The notes below the pieces were generated by a model. The model was not told the origin of the DNA. It was given only the letters and a program-made list of their open reading frames with translations, and searched no databases. Shown here one piece after another: positions 5,500-6,987 of a stretch of DNA of 6,987 nt. Positions within the stretch are counted from its first letter, which is position 1; the number at the start of each line of letters is the position of its first letter. The DNA comes from Rhodothermaceae bacterium (GTDB lineage: Bacteria > Bacteroidota > Rhodothermia > Rhodothermales > JAHEMB01), in NCBI GenBank assembly GCA_024643915.1, contig JAHEMB010000186.1:1-6987 (forward strand). The letters run 5' to 3'. The translations under genes were made by a program, and so were the position numbers.

Positions 5500-5877
5500 G
5501 TGAAGCTCACTGCCTTACCCGAGACGTTCGCCATCTGCCGCCTTGACCCAGGCACGGCGTTGCCTGCGTGGTTGGCGGAGTGCGCATTCTTCAGCGTGAC
5601 GCGGACACCGGAGGAGTTGTCTATCGTCTGCGTCGAAGCTGCCGTCCCAAAGGAAATAAAGGGCGAGCGGGGGTGGCGGGGCTTCAAGGTGGCCGGGCCG
5701 CTCGCCTTCTCACTGACGGGCGTGCTGGCCTCGCTCGCCGGGCCGTTGGCGGAGGCCGGCATCAGCCTCTTTGTCGTCTCGACCTACGAGACGGACTACC
5801 TGCTGGTGAAAGAAGTACGCTTTGAGGAAGCCGGGCGCGTGCTGGAAGCGGCGGGCCATCAGGTGGAGGTGCACTGA
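5500..5877 (+). CDS. ACT-domain protein, CASTOR-like (ACT_7 type)
   Basis: The protein (125 residues) starts at GTG 5500; no in-frame ATG lies nearby upstream and MKLTALPETFAICRLDP is the usual N terminus of this family. The first part (1-60) contains FFSVTRTPEELSIVC and GERGWRGFKV. The second (62-104) is the ACT core, with GPLAFSLTGVLASLAGPLAE followed by GISLFVVSTYETDYLLV. STxxTDYxLV is a hallmark of the bacterial small ACT proteins related to eukaryotic CASTOR arginine sensors. ACT domains bind amino acids and regulate enzymes or transport, but no catalytic domain is attached here and the ligand cannot be read from the sequence. It is probably cytoplasmic. It sits 38 nt after transketolase on the same strand and is likely co-transcribed. 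The start codon has only a weak purine-rich sequence (ACAAAG) ahead of it. Family call is confident; function is open. Confidence 0.88.
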   Translation: MKLTALPETFAICRLDPGTALPAWLAECAFFSVTRTPEELSIVCVEAAVPKEIKGERGWRGFKVAGPLAFSLTGVLASLAGPLAEAGISLFVVSTYETDYLLVKEVRFEEAGRVLEAAGHQVEVH

Positions 5878-5896
5878 ACGAGGCGAGGGGGCGCTC

Positions 5897-6987
5897 CTAA
5901 AAGGCCACGCGCAGGCGGACGTTGAGGGTGCGCGGCGTGAGGCGGGTGGGAATGCGCCGCCAGAGGCCGTCGCCGCCGGGCACCCAGGCGTAGGCCACCG
6001 TGTTGGTCATGTCGAAAATGTTGAGCACCTCGCCCGTCAGCTCCACGCGGAACGGATTGTTGAGCCCGTTCTCGAAGACGACGATCTCTTTCGTTACGCC
6101 GAAGTCGAGCCGCATGTACTCGGGGTAGCGCGCCGAGAAGCGGTCGCCTGGCACCTGGGTGACGAGCTGCCCCAGCCGGGGACCGGGCACGGGCGGCGTG
6201 TAGGGAAAACCGCTGCCGAAGAGGCCGCGCAGGTGCAGCTTCCAGGTAGGGTCACCGGGGATATAATCCTGGATAAAGGCCGAAAATGTGTGCCGCTGAT
6301 CCACCGGGCGGGGGACGAGGCCCTCGTTCGCCTCGGTGCGGAAGGCCGGCAGAAATTCCTCACGGGCGACGAGGAAGCTGTAATTGACCCAACTCTCCAG
6401 GCCGGGCACGAACTCGCCGCGCAGTTGCAGGTCGAGGCCGTAGGCGTGGCCCTCGGCGTCGTTTTGGCCCGAGTAGAGGACGCGCACATTCTCGATGTCG
6501 TACGAAATCAGGTTCGAGAGCGACTTGTAGTAGGCTTCGCCGCGCAAGTACAGCCGTTTCCTCGCCAGGAAATATTCGCCGCCGCCGACGAACTGGATGG
6601 CGCGCTGGCTGCGGAGGTCGCGGTTGAGGGCGCCGAGGATGGTCTCGCCGGTCTGGGGAGCGCCGCGCAACTCGCGGTAGGTGGGCGCCTGGTAGTAGAT
6701 GCCCCACGCGCCCGTGAGTGTCAGCCGGTCTGAGGCGCGGTAGCGGGCTGAGAGGCGAGGGGAGACGGTCCACTCGTCGTTAAAGGAGAAGTAGTCGGCG
6801 CGCACCCCGGCGGTGAGGGTGAAGCGGTTCGGCTGGGCGGGCAGCACATCGAGCGCGTCTTGCAGGTAAAAGCCTGTGTGCGTCGCCTCGAACGTAGCGG
6901 CGTCTGTCAGGCTGTCCACCACGATGCGGACGATCTCGCCGTCAAGGTCCGGCCCGACAACGGCGGCCTGCTCTGCGAGGCGGTCGT
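5897..6987 (-). CDS. TonB-dependent receptor, C-terminal beta-barrel (partial, 5' end outside window)
   Basis: The minus-strand frame is open from the right edge to TAG at 5899-5897 and gives the last 362 residues of a larger protein. Alternating hydrophobic/aromatic strands and short turns are typical of a 22-strand outer-membrane barrel: LTAGVRADYFSFND, VSPRLSARYRASDRLTLTGA, WGIYYQAPTYREL, YGLDLQLRGEF and VNYSFLVAREEF. GEVLNIFDMTNTVAYAW is the near-terminal motif common to TonB-dependent receptors. The chain ends in LNVRLRVAF, whose terminal phenylalanine is the signal recognised by the barrel assembly machinery. These receptors import siderophores, vitamins or glycans using TonB energy. 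The plug, TonB box and any N-terminal carboxypeptidase-like domain lie outside the window, so the substrate cannot be inferred. An internal GTG at 6922-6920 is not the true start because the frame continues upstream with barrel-compatible sequence. The gene converges on the ACT gene with a 19-bp gap. Confidence 0.93.
   Translation of the reverse strand, partial: DRLAEQAAVVGPDLDGEIVRIVVDSLTDAATFEATHTGFYLQDALDVLPAQPNRFTLTAGVRADYFSFNDEWTVSPRLSARYRASDRLTLTGAWGIYYQAPTYRELRGAPQTGETILGALNRDLRSQRAIQFVGGGEYFLARKRLYLRGEAYYKSLSNLISYDIENVRVLYSGQNDAEGHAYGLDLQLRGEFVPGLESWVNYSFLVAREEFLPAFRTEANEGLVPRPVDQRHTFSAFIQDYIPGDPTWKLHLRGLFGSGFPYTPPVPGPRLGQLVTQVPGDRFSARYPEYMRLDFGVTKEIVVFENGLNNPFRVELTGEVLNIFDMTNTVAYAWVPGGDGLWRRIPTRLTPRTLNVRLRVAF

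Noticed and set aside
5822..6733. 303-residue plus-strand open frame opposite the TonB receptor
   Set aside because: Ala/Glu/Val-rich, overlaps the ACT gene in a different phase, and opposes a barrel with clear TonB-receptor motifs.

Overview
The window looks like chromosomal DNA of a GC-rich, Gram-negative member of the Bacteroidota/Rhodothermota (Rhodothermales-like). Three observations support this. The coding sequences have strongly GC-rich third positions. A TonB-dependent outer-membrane receptor shows that there is an outer membrane. Two intergenic regions carry promoters close to the Bacteroidota pattern (TTTG, about 20 nt, TAnnTTTG). Naming the order is inference from the style of the proteins, not from a marker gene.

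Layout: (1) 1-639, minus strand, is the N-terminal 213 residues of an unrecognised protein with a helical N-terminal segment and two C-terminal membrane helices; it runs off the left edge. (2) 807-1064, plus strand, is a small glutaredoxin-like protein in which both active-site cysteines are replaced. (3) 1214-2470, plus strand, is a VKOR-DsbA fusion: a four-helix vitamin K epoxide reductase-type quinone-linked oxidase joined through a fifth membrane helix to a periplasmic thioredoxin-fold domain with a CPHC centre. (4) 2593-3360, plus strand, is a tandem partial copy of that gene, comprising only the fifth helix, the linker and the CPHC thioredoxin-fold domain. A 57-bp palindromic repeat element lies between the two. 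(5) 3443-5461, plus strand, is a complete transketolase. (6) 5500-5877, plus strand, is a small ACT-domain protein of the CASTOR-like type. (7) 5897-6987, minus strand, is the C-terminal beta-barrel of a TonB-dependent receptor that runs off the right edge.

Genes 3 and 4 form the clearest functional unit, a disulfide-bond formation system for envelope proteins. The VKOR part would pass electrons to quinone and re-oxidise its own fused thioredoxin domain, and perhaps also the separately anchored copy. The neighbouring cysteine-less glutaredoxin-like protein may be connected or may be coincidental. Transketolase and the ACT protein are ordinary metabolic genes downstream on the same strand. The TonB receptor converges on them with a gap of only 19 bp.

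I do not see a CRISPR array, tRNA, rRNA, insertion sequence, phage gene or obvious defence system. The most interesting material is the duplicated VKOR/DsbA module with its extra conserved cysteine pair, the palindromic repeat between the copies, and the degenerate glutaredoxin. I found no clearly undescribed system.
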